5,574 nt of DNA from JAHEJA01 sp965656445 (GCA_965656445.1 CBFHKO010000026.1:1-5574), one strand, 5' to 3'. Shown: positions 1-5,117, counted from the first letter of the stretch. A program made the numbers and translations. Notes: generated by a model from the sequence alone, not told the origin.

Positions 1-135
1 CCACATCCAGTTTAGGTTCTTTGGAGTCGGGACCATGAGTGTGTCGTAAAGCAAACCAATGATCGGCAAACGGTTGTTAACCCATTTTGCACCATTTGAC
101 TTTGGTTCGTAGTGATCGTGAGGAATACCAGCCAT
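1..135 (-). CDS. petB: Cytochrome b of the bc1 complex, N-terminal fragment (runs off left edge)
   Basis: This is the first 45 codons of cytochrome b, the di-heme membrane subunit of ubiquinol:cytochrome c oxidoreductase, which carries the quinol oxidation and quinone reduction sites. Reading the minus strand from an ATG at 135 gives a protein starting MAGIPHDHYEP, followed by a stretch with RLPIIGLLYDT and ending VPTPKNLNWMW. This is the characteristic amphipathic N-terminus of Rhodobacter-type cytochrome b (fbcB/petB). The frame stays open to the window edge, so the heme-binding helices lie outside. It sits 14 bases after the petA stop codon, with a Shine-Dalgarno sequence inside that gap, as in the petABC (fbcFBC) operon. 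petC (cytochrome c1) would be expected next, outside the window. It was identified by eye; the N-terminal motif is distinctive enough for high confidence. Confidence 0.95.
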   Translation of the reverse strand, partial: MAGIPHDHYEPKSNGAKWVNNRLPIIGLLYDTLMVPTPKNLNWMW

Positions 136-141
136 TTCTAA

Positions 142-152
142 GTGCTCCCTTA
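142..152 (-). promoter_or_regulatory. petB ribosome binding site overlapping the petA stop
   Basis: On the minus strand the petA stop TAA runs directly into a purine-rich AAGGGAG, about 10 bases before the petB ATG at 135. The stop codon shares its last bases with the Shine-Dalgarno sequence, so ribosomes ending petA release on top of the petB initiation site. This fits translational coupling of the two subunits; coupling itself is inference. Confidence 0.75.
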
Positions 153-710
153 ACCTAGTTGAATCGTGGAATCATCCACGAATTGAGCGACAGGAACCCA
201 TAGGTTCGTTGGCGCTGGACCTTTACGGATACGTCCAGACGTATCGTAGTGGGATCCGTGACACGGGCAGAACCAGCCTTCGAAATCGCCTGCGCCATCT
301 CCGAGTGGGACACAGCCAAGGTGTGTACACACGCCCATCATAACGAGCCATTCACCATTTTCGTCCATTGCGCGGTTCTCGTCTGAGGCATCCGCACCAG
401 GCTTGTTTGCGTTTTCCGCGCTGGCGTCCATGAGATCATCAAGGGCAACAGAGCGTGCCGCTTCGATTTCTTCGACTGTGCGACGGCGAATGAACACTGG
501 CTTGCCCAACCACTTAACAGTGATCTGAGTACCAGGCTCAACTTCGGAAATGTCGACTCGAATTGAGGACAAAGCCTTAACGTCGGCTGACGGGTTCATC
601 TGATTGACCAAAGGCCATACGGCGGCACCGGTCGCAACCGTTCCTACACCTGCGGTAGCGTAGTAGAGGAAATCTCTGCGGGTGCCTTCGTGATCTTCTG
701 CGTTTGACAC
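150..710 (-). CDS. petA: Ubiquinol-cytochrome c reductase Rieske iron-sulfur subunit
   Basis: The 186-residue Rieske [2Fe-2S] protein of the cytochrome bc1 complex passes electrons from ubiquinol to cytochrome c1 at the periplasmic face. The N-terminus has a twin-arginine motif TRRDFL (residues 10-15) followed by a hydrophobic segment (about 15-36), the Tat-dependent uncleaved anchor usual for this subunit. A flexible hinge follows (about 37-47). The cluster motifs are CTHLGC (128-133) and CPCHGS (148-153). Predicted iron ligands are C128, H130, C148 and H151, with a C133-C150 disulfide. S153 and Y155, which raise the cluster potential in the family, are present. It is about five residues shorter than my recollection of the R. 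capsulatus protein, in the loop before residue 120. The start codon is GTG (710-708), with GGAG eight bases upstream; no in-frame ATG fits better. First gene of petABC. Confidence 0.97.
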   Translation of the reverse strand: MSNAEDHEGTRRDFLYYATAGVGTVATGAAVWPLVNQMNPSADVKALSSIRVDISEVEPGTQITVKWLGKPVFIRRRTVEEIEAARSVALDDLMDASAENANKPGADASDENRAMDENGEWLVMMGVCTHLGCVPLGDGAGDFEGWFCPCHGSHYDTSGRIRKGPAPTNLWVPVAQFVDDSTIQLG

Positions 711-718
711 GAGGTAAA

Positions 719-722
719 CTCC
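719..722 (-). promoter_or_regulatory. petA ribosome binding site supporting a GTG start
   Basis: The minus strand shows GGAG eight bases before the GTG at 710. An ATG lies at 724-722 but is out of frame with the Rieske protein. The site and the conserved N-terminus MSNAEDHEGTRRDF together fix the GTG as the start. Confidence 0.7.
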
Positions 723-729
723 ATTCTTT

Positions 730-744
730 GACCACTAGGTGGCC
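730..744 (-). other. Hairpin in the petA leader
   Basis: In the minus-strand transcript, GGCCAC (744-739) can pair with GUGGUC (735-730) around a three-base loop CUA, with one G-U pair. The stem ends seven bases before the petA GGAG. A second short hyphenated palindrome, CCCA-T-TGGG, abuts it at 743-751, so the two are competing or stacked. Such a stem could affect mRNA stability or ribosome access, but the sequence alone shows only that it can form. Confidence 0.45.
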
Positions 745-842
745 CATTGGGTATTGTGACCGCCTAACTACTGGCAGCCTGTTCCTGGCGTGTATTTAGC
801 GGCGGAATTCGCATGCGTCTAGTTGTGGATTACATTTCCATG

Positions 843-870
843 AAATTAGCGCCTTTGTGTCGCGGTGCAA
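843..870 (-). promoter_or_regulatory. Candidate petABC promoter
   Basis: On the minus strand TTGCAC (870-865) is followed after 16 bases by TAATTT (848-843), a reasonable match to sigma-70 -35 and -10 elements. It would give a leader of roughly 125 bases ahead of the petA GTG. It is the best match I found by eye between 711 and 1000. Alphaproteobacterial -10 elements are loose, so other start points remain possible. Confidence 0.35.
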
Positions 871-1004
871 ATGACGCATTCGGCATGTTATTCATTAGTT
901 AGAATATGTCTTTTCCCACAAAAGGTAGAAATCGACGGCTGTGATTCGGTTTTGCGCCGCCGCAATCGACTCAGCTAGGGCCCTAAAATACATCAATTGA
1001 GAAT

Positions 1005-1041
1005 AAAAAACGCCCCCACGGTGGAACTGGCGGAGGCGTTT
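1005..1041 (-). terminator. Rho-independent terminator of ilvE
   Basis: In the minus-strand transcript AAACGCCTCC (1041-1032) pairs with GGGGGCGTTT (1017-1008) as a 10-base-pair stem with one G-U pair and a 14-base loop. The 3' arm runs into a six-T tract (1010-1005) then ATT. The stem starts about 20 bases after the ilvE stop codon. This is a classic intrinsic terminator. The plus strand has no T tract after the stem, so it acts in one direction and insulates petABC from ilvE. Confidence 0.9.
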
Positions 1042-1061
1042 GATCAGGCATATTTGTTGCG

Positions 1062-1931
1062 TTAGCTGCGGACTAATTTCTCGTAACTGTCAGAAATATC
1101 GCGTGTCAAAGCGCCAACTTCGAAATTGTAATCGCCGATTTGACCAACTGGCGTCACTTCAGCTGCTGTGCCCGTCAACCAGCATTGTTCAAAGCTTTCT
1201 AGTTCTTCGGGCATGATGTGACGTTCATGTACTTTGATCCCTTTTTCCGTGAGCATTTGGATAACGGTTTGACGCGTGATCCCGTTCAAGAAAGCATCTG
1301 GGGTTGGTGTATGCACTTCGCCGTCTTTTACGAAAAAGATATTGGCGCCAGTGGCTTCTGCAATATAGCCGCGATAATCAAACATCATCGCATCCGAACA
1401 TCCTTTGGCTTCGGCAGCATGCTTTGACATGGTTGCAATCATATAAAGTCCAGCGGCCTTGGCTTGTGATGGGGCTGTCGCAGGATCAGGACGACGCCAC
1501 TTTGCAATGTCGAGCTTTGCGCCCTTCATCTTGGCATCGCCGTAATAATTTCCCCATGCCCAAACGGCAACGGCCATGCGAACAGGGTTCTTGGCCGAAG
1601 CGACACCCATGTCTTCGCCAGCACCACGCCATGCAAATGCACGCACATAGGCGTCCTGTAGTCCGTTGGCTTCTAACGTCGCTTCTTTCGCGGCATTAAT
1701 TTCTTCAACGCTGTAGGGAATGTCGAAATCAATAAGCTTGCCAGAGCGGATCAAACGCTCGGAATGTTCTGTGCTCTTAAAGATTTTGCCTTCGTAGCAC
1801 CGCTCGCCCTCGAAAACAGAGCTCGCGTAATGCATCGCGTGGGTCAGGACATGCACCTGTGCGTCACGCCACTCTACAAGCTTGCCATCTAGCCAAATTT
1901 TTCCGTCGCGATCTTCATAACTGCCTGCCAT
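1062..1931 (-). CDS. ilvE: Branched-chain amino acid aminotransferase
   Basis: This 289-residue fold-type IV PLP enzyme interconverts leucine, isoleucine and valine with their 2-oxo acids, using glutamate/2-oxoglutarate, in the cytoplasm. Features, counted from the chosen start: LTHAMHYASSVFEGER (29-44), the early class-IV signature; the likely PLP-binding lysine K158 in SQAKAAGLY; the family block DYRGYIAEATGANIFF (185-200), with E192 expected to contact the pyridine nitrogen; GITRQTVI (217-224); and TGTAAEVTPV (253-262). The frame is open for 25 more codons, to an ATG at 2006. I prefer the ATG at 1931 because it has an excellent Shine-Dalgarno and gives the N-terminus MAGSYEDRDGKIW usual in Rhodobacterales, whereas the upstream ATG has none. 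It is divergent from petPR and ends in its own terminator. A D-amino acid transaminase or aminodeoxychorismate lyase is less likely given the length and motifs. Confidence 0.95.
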   Translation of the reverse strand: MAGSYEDRDGKIWLDGKLVEWRDAQVHVLTHAMHYASSVFEGERCYEGKIFKSTEHSERLIRSGKLIDFDIPYSVEEINAAKEATLEANGLQDAYVRAFAWRGAGEDMGVASAKNPVRMAVAVWAWGNYYGDAKMKGAKLDIAKWRRPDPATAPSQAKAAGLYMIATMSKHAAEAKGCSDAMMFDYRGYIAEATGANIFFVKDGEVHTPTPDAFLNGITRQTVIQMLTEKGIKVHERHIMPEELESFEQCWLTGTAAEVTPVGQIGDYNFEVGALTRDISDSYEKLVRS

Positions 1932-1937
1932 GGGATA

Positions 1938-1946
1938 TCCTTTCCT
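1938..1946 (-). promoter_or_regulatory. ilvE ribosome binding site deciding the start
   Basis: The minus strand reads AGGAAAGGA, ending six bases before the ATG at 1931. The alternative ATG at 2006 is preceded by an A/T-rich stretch without any Shine-Dalgarno. This places the ilvE start at 1931. Confidence 0.8.
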
Positions 1947-2045
1947 ATTTGCGAATTCAGGCTTCAATTTTGCATTAGTTACGCAAGTTACGTCCGTTTC
2001 GGACATTTTATTGCGTTAAAACTGTGAATCGCTAACATTTCACTC

Positions 2046-2074
2046 TTGGAATGTCAACAAGGCTGACATAATAT
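2046..2074 (+). promoter_or_regulatory. Candidate petPR promoter
   Basis: TTGGAA (2046-2051) and TAATAT (2069-2074) are separated by 17 bases, a good sigma-70 type arrangement about 25 bases before the petP start. The spacer is filled by an inverted repeat (2051-2069). On the opposite strand the same segment supplies a perfect TTGACA (2057-2052), usable as a -35 for ilvE. However, its -10 at the right distance (TAGCGA, 2034-2029) is poor. Confidence 0.5.
2051..2069. promoter_or_regulatory. Operator-like inverted repeat between ilvE and petP
   Basis: ATGTCA (2051-2056) and TGACAT (2064-2069) are perfect 6-base inverted arms with a 7-base spacer, 19 bases overall. The repeat fills the gap between the proposed -35 and -10 of petPR and overlaps a TTGACA on the ilvE strand. 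Its size and position fit a dimeric winged-helix repressor site, with PetP (MarR family) the obvious local candidate. Binding is inference. Confidence 0.4.
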
Positions 2075-2085
2075 TGGATGATATC

Positions 2086-2091
2086 AGGAGG
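2086..2091 (+). promoter_or_regulatory. petP ribosome binding site deciding the start
   Basis: A perfect AGGAGG lies seven bases before the ATG at 2099. An in-frame ATG at 2078 sits upstream of this site and has no Shine-Dalgarno of its own, so it is rejected as the start. Confidence 0.85.
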
Positions 2092-2098
2092 ACTTACT

Positions 2099-2602
2099 AT
2101 GAATCCAACGTCACCCCCACGCCCATCAGGGGAATCTTTGTTATTCTTAACAGATGATCAACTGCGTCTGGGTATCGAAGCGATGTTTTTCGCTTATCGC
2201 GGATTCACCGCAGACCCTGACAAAATTCTAGAGAGCCATGGCTATGGCAGAGCGCATCATAGAGCTGTGCACTTTATCAATGGGGCGCCGGGGACGACTG
2301 TGAATAACCTGTTGAATATTTTGGGCGTCACAAAACAGTCGCTCAATCGCGTTTTGCGGACCTTGATCGAGGACGGTCTTGTTGAAAGCCATGTTGGAAA
2401 AAAAGATCGTCGCGAGAGGCATCTCTATCTTACGGACAAAGGGAAATCCCTAGAAGCCGAGCTGTCGAACGCACAGCAGCACCGCATGCGGGCGGCCTAT
2501 CGCCAAGCTGGACCAGACGCAGTATCCGGTTTCCGCCGAGTGCTTGAGGCAATGATGGACCCAGAGCTTTTGCAAGCCTATAGTACCCTAAGACAAGACT
2601 AA
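2099..2602 (+). CDS. petP: MarR-family transcriptional regulator, PetP type
   Basis: This 167-residue winged helix-turn-helix protein is expected to bind DNA as a dimer. The N-terminal part (about 17-46) is helical and would help dimerise. The DNA-binding domain spans about 50-122: VNNLLNILGVTKQSLNRVLRTLIEDGLV (68-95) contains the recognition helix around TKQSLNRVLRTL, and the wing has the MarR-type D-x-R (D103, R105) followed by HLYLTDKG (108-115). The remaining C-terminus is helical. It is the first gene of an operon with the response regulator petR, 15 bases downstream. In Rhodobacter capsulatus the petP-petR pair lies next to petABC and is needed for respiratory and photosynthetic growth, and the same pairing is seen here. 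The ligand, if any, is unknown. The family call is firm; the name rests on neighbourhood and remembered similarity. Confidence 0.88.
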   Translation: MNPTSPPRPSGESLLFLTDDQLRLGIEAMFFAYRGFTADPDKILESHGYGRAHHRAVHFINGAPGTTVNNLLNILGVTKQSLNRVLRTLIEDGLVESHVGKKDRRERHLYLTDKGKSLEAELSNAQQHRMRAAYRQAGPDAVSGFRRVLEAMMDPELLQAYSTLRQD

Positions 2603-2605
2603 GTG

Positions 2606-2610
2606 GGTGG
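2606..2610 (+). promoter_or_regulatory. petR ribosome binding site
   Basis: GGTGG lies seven bases before the ATG at 2618. It is weaker than the petP site. It favours the ATG over the in-frame GTG at 2603, which touches the petP stop and could only be read by a ribosome binding inside petP. Confidence 0.55.
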
Positions 2611-2617
2611 ATTGAAT

Positions 2618-3310
2618 ATGGATACGCATTTGTTGATCGTTGACGATGACGAACGTATTCGCTCGTTGCTTCAAAAATTTTTGATAAGAAGCGGGTTCAT
2701 GGTCACCGCTGCGCGGGACGCAGCCCATGCGCGCCGTTTGATGGTGGGTTTGGAATTCGATTTAATCGTGATGGATGTGATGATGCCTGGTGAAGATGGG
2801 ATCTCGTTGACGCGCGATCTCAGGCATACACTGAGCACACCGATTCTGCTCCTTACGGCAAAAGGCGAAACTGAGGATCGGATCGCGGGTCTCGAAGCGG
2901 GTGCGGATGATTATCTATCTAAACCGTTTGAACCCAAAGAGCTGTTGTTACGGATCAATGCCATACTCCGACGGGTGCCAGTTTCCTCGGAAACAAGTGA
3001 CCTCCCCAAGATATTGTCCCTTGGATCCGTACGCTATGACGTGGCGAAAGGCGAGTTGTGGCATGGAGATCAATCTGTGCGCCTAACAGCGACAGAAGCC
3101 CAATTGATGAAAATTTTTGCTGCTTCAGCTGGGGAACCCGTGAGTCGCGCTCAATTAGCCCACGAACTTGGCCGCGACGAGGAACAAGCCCATGTCCGCG
3201 CGATTGATGTGCAAATCACGCGGCTGCGTCGCAAGATTGAAGCCTCGTCCAAAGAACCGCGCTACCTACAAACCGTGCGCGGCGCAGGTTACATGCTAGC
3301 GCCAGACTAA
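2618..3310 (+). CDS. petR: OmpR/PhoB-family response regulator, PetR type
   Basis: This 230-residue two-domain response regulator has an N-terminal receiver (about 4-118) with acidic pocket D9 and D10, phosphoacceptor D53 in VMDVMMPGEDG, switch threonine T80 and lysine K102 in SKPFEP. A linker leads to an OmpR-type winged helix (about 132-228), with the recognition helix in IDVQITRLRRKIE (196-208) and the wing hairpin ending at RGAGYM. All residues needed for phosphorylation are present. No sensor kinase gene is adjacent, so the phosphate donor is encoded elsewhere or the protein works as an orphan. It follows petP by 15 bases, almost certainly on one transcript. The R. capsulatus PetR protein is essential for growth that uses the bc1 branch, and this one lies near petABC as well. 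The start is the ATG with GGTGG upstream; a GTG five codons earlier is the alternative. Confidence 0.93.
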   Translation: MDTHLLIVDDDERIRSLLQKFLIRSGFMVTAARDAAHARRLMVGLEFDLIVMDVMMPGEDGISLTRDLRHTLSTPILLLTAKGETEDRIAGLEAGADDYLSKPFEPKELLLRINAILRRVPVSSETSDLPKILSLGSVRYDVAKGELWHGDQSVRLTATEAQLMKIFAASAGEPVSRAQLAHELGRDEEQAHVRAIDVQITRLRRKIEASSKEPRYLQTVRGAGYMLAPD

Positions 3311-4054
3311 TTATCGTTTGATGCTAGCTGTGACGTAATTCACCGACAGGTCACGATCGGATAATTTCCATTGCCACGTGATCGGGTTAAAGACAAAGCC
3401 TTTGCGATCCACAGGCTCTAGCCCCGCATCCGTGATCAAGCCAAACAACTCATCAGGTGTAATGAATTTCGACCATTCATGCGTTCCCTTGGGGAGCCAG
3501 CGCATCACATATTCCGCACCAATGATAGCCATGGCAAAGCTTTTGGGATTGCGGTTAATTGTTGAACAGACCATTAGCCCGTTTGGTTTTAGCAATTGCT
3601 GACAAGCTGTGAGATAGGCCAAAGGATCGGCGACATGTTCGACGACTTCCATATTCAAAACAACATCAAATTGTTCGCCATCTGCAGCCAAGGCCTCTGC
3701 GGTATTAAACCGATAATCGATGTCGAGCCCTGATTGTACGGCGTGTGCTTGGGCGACGGGAATGTTGCGCTCTGCTGCATCAACGCCAACGACGGTTGCC
3801 CCAAGACGTGCCATAGGTTCACACAGCAAACCACCACCGCAGCCAATGTCCAAAATGCGCAGCCCTTTGAACGGAAGCTCTTGTTCAGGAACGCGGTCGT
3901 ATTCAGCGGCGATTTGGCTGATGATATAATCCAAACGGCATGGATTCAGCATATGCAATGGTTTGAATTTTCCATTGGGATCCCACCATTCGGCGGCCAT
4001 TGCTTCGAATTTTGCAACCTCTGAGGGGTCAACAGTCGTATTGGGCGCATTCAT
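3311..4054 (-). CDS. ubiG: Ubiquinone biosynthesis O-methyltransferase (2-polyprenyl-6-hydroxyphenol methylase / 3-demethylubiquinol 3-O-methyltransferase)
   Basis: This 247-residue class I SAM-dependent methyltransferase carries out both O-methylation steps of ubiquinone synthesis at the cytoplasmic side of the membrane. The N-terminus has FEAMAAEWWDPNGKFKPLHMLNP (16-38), the UbiG signature region. SAM motif I is LDIGCGGG (68-75), the acidic ribose-binding strand end is VVGVDAAE (88-95), and FDVVLNMEVVEHV (129-141) and STINRN (164-169) are typical of UbiG. Length equals the family norm. The frame is open to an ATG at 4075, but that has no ribosome site. The ATG at 4054 has GGAG seven bases upstream and gives the expected N-terminus MNAPNTTVDPSEV. 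It meets petR tail to tail with no base between the two stop codons, and is divergent from pip. It supplies the quinone used by the bc1 complex encoded at the left edge. Confidence 0.96.
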   Translation of the reverse strand: MNAPNTTVDPSEVAKFEAMAAEWWDPNGKFKPLHMLNPCRLDYIISQIAAEYDRVPEQELPFKGLRILDIGCGGGLLCEPMARLGATVVGVDAAERNIPVAQAHAVQSGLDIDYRFNTAEALAADGEQFDVVLNMEVVEHVADPLAYLTACQQLLKPNGLMVCSTINRNPKSFAMAIIGAEYVMRWLPKGTHEWSKFITPDELFGLITDAGLEPVDRKGFVFNPITWQWKLSDRDLSVNYVTASIKR

Positions 4055-4061
4055 TTGGCGT

Positions 4062-4065
4062 CTCC
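4062..4065 (-). promoter_or_regulatory. ubiG ribosome binding site deciding the start
   Basis: The minus strand reads GGAG, seven bases before the ATG at 4054. The longer reading from the ATG at 4075 would begin with an arginine run (MTRRRRQ) not usual for UbiG, and lacks a site of its own. Confidence 0.65.
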
Positions 4066-4105
4066 GTCTGGTCATTTGCTGGCTTCATCACATATAAGTC
4101 GGAAA

Positions 4106-4117
4106 TGAACAAGTTCA
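4106..4117. promoter_or_regulatory. Palindromic operator-like site between ubiG and pip
   Basis: TGAAC-AA-GTTCA is a perfect inverted repeat with 5-base arms in the 80-base divergent gap, 18 bases before the pip start. It does not match the alphaproteobacterial LexA pattern, which has seven bases between the conserved half-sites and a direct-repeat arrangement. I cannot assign a regulator, and chance occurrence is possible. No convincing -35/-10 pair was found for either gene in this gap. Confidence 0.25.
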
Positions 4118-4134
4118 CGACCTGAAAGCAAATA

Positions 4135-5085
4135 GTGCAACAATTATATCCAATGATAACGCCCTTCGATCATCAAATGATGGAGACGGGCGACGGTCAC
4201 AAGATCTATTTTGAGCAATGTGGCAATCCACAAGGCATTCCTGTCGTCGTTGTCCATGGGGGACCAGGGGCAGGATGCAGTCCTGCGATGCGGCGATATT
4301 TTAATCCTAAACTGTTTCGGATCATTCTGTTTGATCAACGTGGATGCGGCCGCTCAACACCTTATGCAGGGGTTGAAAACAACACAACGCAGCATCTCAT
4401 TCAGGATATGGAATCCATCCGCCAACGTCTCGACCTTGATCGGTGGGCAGTGTTTGGGGGGTCTTGGGGGGCGACTTTGTCGTTGCTATATGCGCAAGAC
4501 CATCCAGATCGCGCAACTCATCTCATATTGCGCGGCGTTTTCTTGATGACCCAAGTAGAGCTTGATTGGTTTTATGGCGGGGGTGCAGGACAATTCTGGC
4601 CTGATCTTTGGCAACGTTTTGTGTCGGCCATTCCCGAGGATGAACAACACGATTTGATTGCGGCCTATAATAAGCGGTTGTTTAGCGGCAATATTCCGGA
4701 AGAAACCAAGTTTGGTCAACTTTGGTCTGATTGGGAAAATGCATTGGCATCTGTACGATCAGACGGGCGTGGCATGTCGGCCCCGTCGAATTATGCGCGC
4801 ACATTTGCGAGATTGGAAAACCACTACTTCATTAATAAGGGATTTTTGGAACGTGATGGTCAAATTTTGGCCAATGTAGATCGTATTCAGCATATCCCTG
4901 GCTTTATTGTCCAAGGCCGCCAAGACATGATTTGCCCGCCTCAACGCGCTTGGGAATTGGCGCAGGCTTGGGGTAAATGTGATCTTCGTTTGATCCCCAA
5001 CGCAGGCCACGCCATGTCCGAACCTGGCATCGCGACTGAGCTCATGCGTATCACTGATTTGATTGCTGAAATGAGGGAAGGGTAA
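4135..5085 (+). CDS. pip: Prolyl aminopeptidase (proline iminopeptidase), peptidase family S33
   Basis: This 316-residue cytoplasmic alpha/beta hydrolase should release N-terminal proline from peptides. Motifs in order: oxyanion-hole loop HGGPGAGCSP (41-50), DQRGCGRS (67-74), the nucleophile elbow GGSWGATLSL (108-117) with S110, WFYGGGAGQFWP (145-156) in the cap region typical of Pip, D264 in QGRQDMICPP and H292 in PNAGHAMSEPG. S110, D264 and H292 form the triad. No signal peptide is seen. The start is a GTG at 4135, preceded by only a weak TGAAAG; an in-frame stop at 4123 limits any extension. The first residues LYP...PFD are the usual Pip N-terminus, which argues against starting at the internal ATGs (4153, 4177). 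It is divergent from ubiG and convergent with uvrB; no shared pathway with its neighbours is evident. Confidence 0.94.
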   Translation: MQQLYPMITPFDHQMMETGDGHKIYFEQCGNPQGIPVVVVHGGPGAGCSPAMRRYFNPKLFRIILFDQRGCGRSTPYAGVENNTTQHLIQDMESIRQRLDLDRWAVFGGSWGATLSLLYAQDHPDRATHLILRGVFLMTQVELDWFYGGGAGQFWPDLWQRFVSAIPEDEQHDLIAAYNKRLFSGNIPEETKFGQLWSDWENALASVRSDGRGMSAPSNYARTFARLENHYFINKGFLERDGQILANVDRIQHIPGFIVQGRQDMICPPQRAWELAQAWGKCDLRLIPNAGHAMSEPGIATELMRITDLIAEMREG

Positions 5086-5117
5086 TCCCAACGGTGTCGT
5101 TAGGATTAGTGCTTTTT
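5083..5117 (+). terminator. Hairpin terminator of pip containing both convergent stop codons
   Basis: TAATCC (5083-5088) pairs with GGATTA (5103-5108). After one C-A mismatch, AACG (5090-5093) pairs with CGTT (5098-5101) around a GTGT loop. The stem base is the pip stop codon paired with the complement of the uvrB stop codon. On the plus strand a five-T run (5113-5117) follows four bases later, as expected of an intrinsic terminator for pip. The minus strand lacks such a run, so uvrB may rely on the hairpin alone or end further on. Confidence 0.55.

Larger units (their letters stand above)
711..1061. other. Non-coding region between petA and ilvE
   Basis: No credible gene lies in these 351 bases on either strand. 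From the petA side they hold the petA Shine-Dalgarno sequence, the leader hairpin (730-744), an 8-base palindrome CGCATGCG (810-817), the candidate petA promoter (843-870), a perfect 10-base palindrome TAGGGCCCTA (976-985), and the ilvE terminator (1005-1041). petA and ilvE are on the same strand, so the terminator separates ilvE transcription from the downstream petABC operon and petA needs its own promoter here. Confidence 0.8.

Noticed and set aside
830..895. 21-codon minus-strand open frame upstream of petA
   Set aside because: It has only a poor purine stretch ahead of the ATG, is of a length expected by chance, and overlaps the candidate petA promoter elements.
1218..1699. Plus-strand open frames inside ilvE
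   Set aside because: They are antisense to a well-supported gene, show no recognisable family, and lack ribosome sites. The same applies to open frames opposite petA, petP, petR, ubiG, pip and uvrB.
1932..2006. 25-codon N-terminal extension of ilvE from an ATG at 2006
   Set aside because: There is no ribosome binding site before 2006, the added residues are not part of the family N-terminus, and the ATG at 1931 has a strong AGGAAAGGA.
1992..2010. Plus-strand terminator formed by GTCCG-TTT-CGGAC followed by a T-rich stretch
   Set aside because: No plus-strand gene ends upstream of it, the stem is only five pairs, and the T run is interrupted. It is better viewed as ilvE leader sequence.
2078..2098. 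Seven-codon extension of petP from an ATG at 2078
   Set aside because: The consensus AGGAGG lies inside this stretch and is correctly spaced for the ATG at 2099.
4055..4075. Seven-codon extension of ubiG (MTRRRRQ)
   Set aside because: It has no Shine-Dalgarno, and the GGAG within the stretch fits the ATG at 4054. UbiG proteins usually start near that residue.
4106..4117. LexA (SOS) box between ubiG and pip
   Set aside because: The GAAC and GTTC halves are only two bases apart and inverted. The alphaproteobacterial site has seven bases between directly repeated halves, and the SOS gene uvrB starts outside the window.
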